This document shows, piece after piece, positions 63,991 to 64,000 of a DNA stretch of 64,000 nucleotides (positions are counted from its first letter, which is position 1; each line of letters begins with the position of its first letter). The stretch lies in the NCBI RefSeq assembly GCF_013416525.1, contig NZ_JACCEM010000010.1:124001-188000 (forward strand), read 5' to 3'. A program made the position numbers and the translations under genes. The notes below the pieces were generated by a model. That model saw only the letters and a program-made list of their open reading frames with translations, was not told the origin of the DNA and ran no database searches. This stretch comes from Parapusillimonas granuli. Lineage in GTDB: Bacteria > Pseudomonadota > Gammaproteobacteria > Burkholderiales > Burkholderiaceae_B.

Positions 63991-64000
63991 GGGGTCGGCA

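Larger units (their letters stand above)
9931..64000. mobile_element. Tn4371-like integrative and conjugative element (partial; integrase end outside)
   Basis: The gene set and order are those of the Tn4371 ICE family: trb block plus traG, a cargo zone, then relaxase, TraF-type peptidase, DUF2840, small RHH protein, ParA, RepA, AlpA-like HTH and DUF2285. The cargo zone between traG and the relaxase carries two islands, zinc (23.4-45.5 kb) and PLP (48.1-57.3 kb). A degraded second traG-eexN-lysR border separates them. The integrase end is not in the window. The other end may lie in the region left of 9931, where a third LysR of the same type suggests further ICE-borne cargo. Confidence 0.85.

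Overview
The window is a GC-rich proteobacterial accessory region. It most likely comes from a betaproteobacterium of the Alcaligenaceae/Burkholderiales type, judged from protein similarity and codon use rather than any rRNA marker. Most of it is the body of a Tn4371-like integrative and conjugative element (ICE). Its mating-pair genes (trbI-G-F-L-J-E-D-C-B, a CopG-like gene, traG) lie at 9.9-21.8 kb. Its processing, partition and replication genes (DUF3363 relaxase, TraF peptidase, DUF2840, ribbon-helix-helix protein, ParA, RepA, AlpA-like HTH, DUF2285) lie at 57.4-64 kb. No integrase or att site is in the window.

Layout: 1-3.8 kb is a thiol/redox cluster (AhpD-like, flavin disulfide oxidoreductase, DsrE, TlpA-like). 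4.1-7.2 kb holds a LysR regulator convergent with a NERD/kinase protein of different base composition. 7.4-9.9 kb is an IS66-family insertion. 9.9-22.3 kb is the conjugation block, ending in an EexN-type lipoprotein and a LysR regulator.

23.4-45.5 kb is a complete zinc-starvation island. It has Zur-box palindromes, a frameshifted Zur, two COG0523 GTPases, SufE, FolE2, CysS, YidD, a zinc-free L36, a gamma-carbonic anhydrase, a dihydroorotase paralogue, Fur and a HisI paralogue. On the other strand are metal uptake systems: an OprC-like receptor, DUF2946, a ZevAB-like pair, and a CobN-like/DUF2149/ExbB-like/TonB-receptor operon. A ZnuA-like binding protein ends the island.

45.8-48.1 kb is a second, diverged and decayed copy of the traG-eexN-lysR border, with an Asp/Glu racemase inserted in it. 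48.1-57.3 kb is one tightly overlapping operon, benE-yggS-pdxY-argD-like-trpB-trpA-glyA, with a divergent MocR/PdxR-type regulator. It pairs vitamin B6 handling (putative importer, kinase, PLP carrier, PLP sensor) with spare copies of PLP-dependent enzymes.

The main inference is that this ICE carries two cofactor-insurance modules. One is the recognised zinc kit. The other looks like its vitamin B6/PLP analogue, which I do not recognise as a described system. The diverged repeat of traG-eexN-lysR shows that the cargo zone was assembled from at least two related ICEs. Other points of interest are a probable oriV between repA and parA (three iterons plus three phased DnaA-like boxes), an iteron satellite beside the relaxase, and the NERD-pseudokinase-kinase protein as a possible defence gene.
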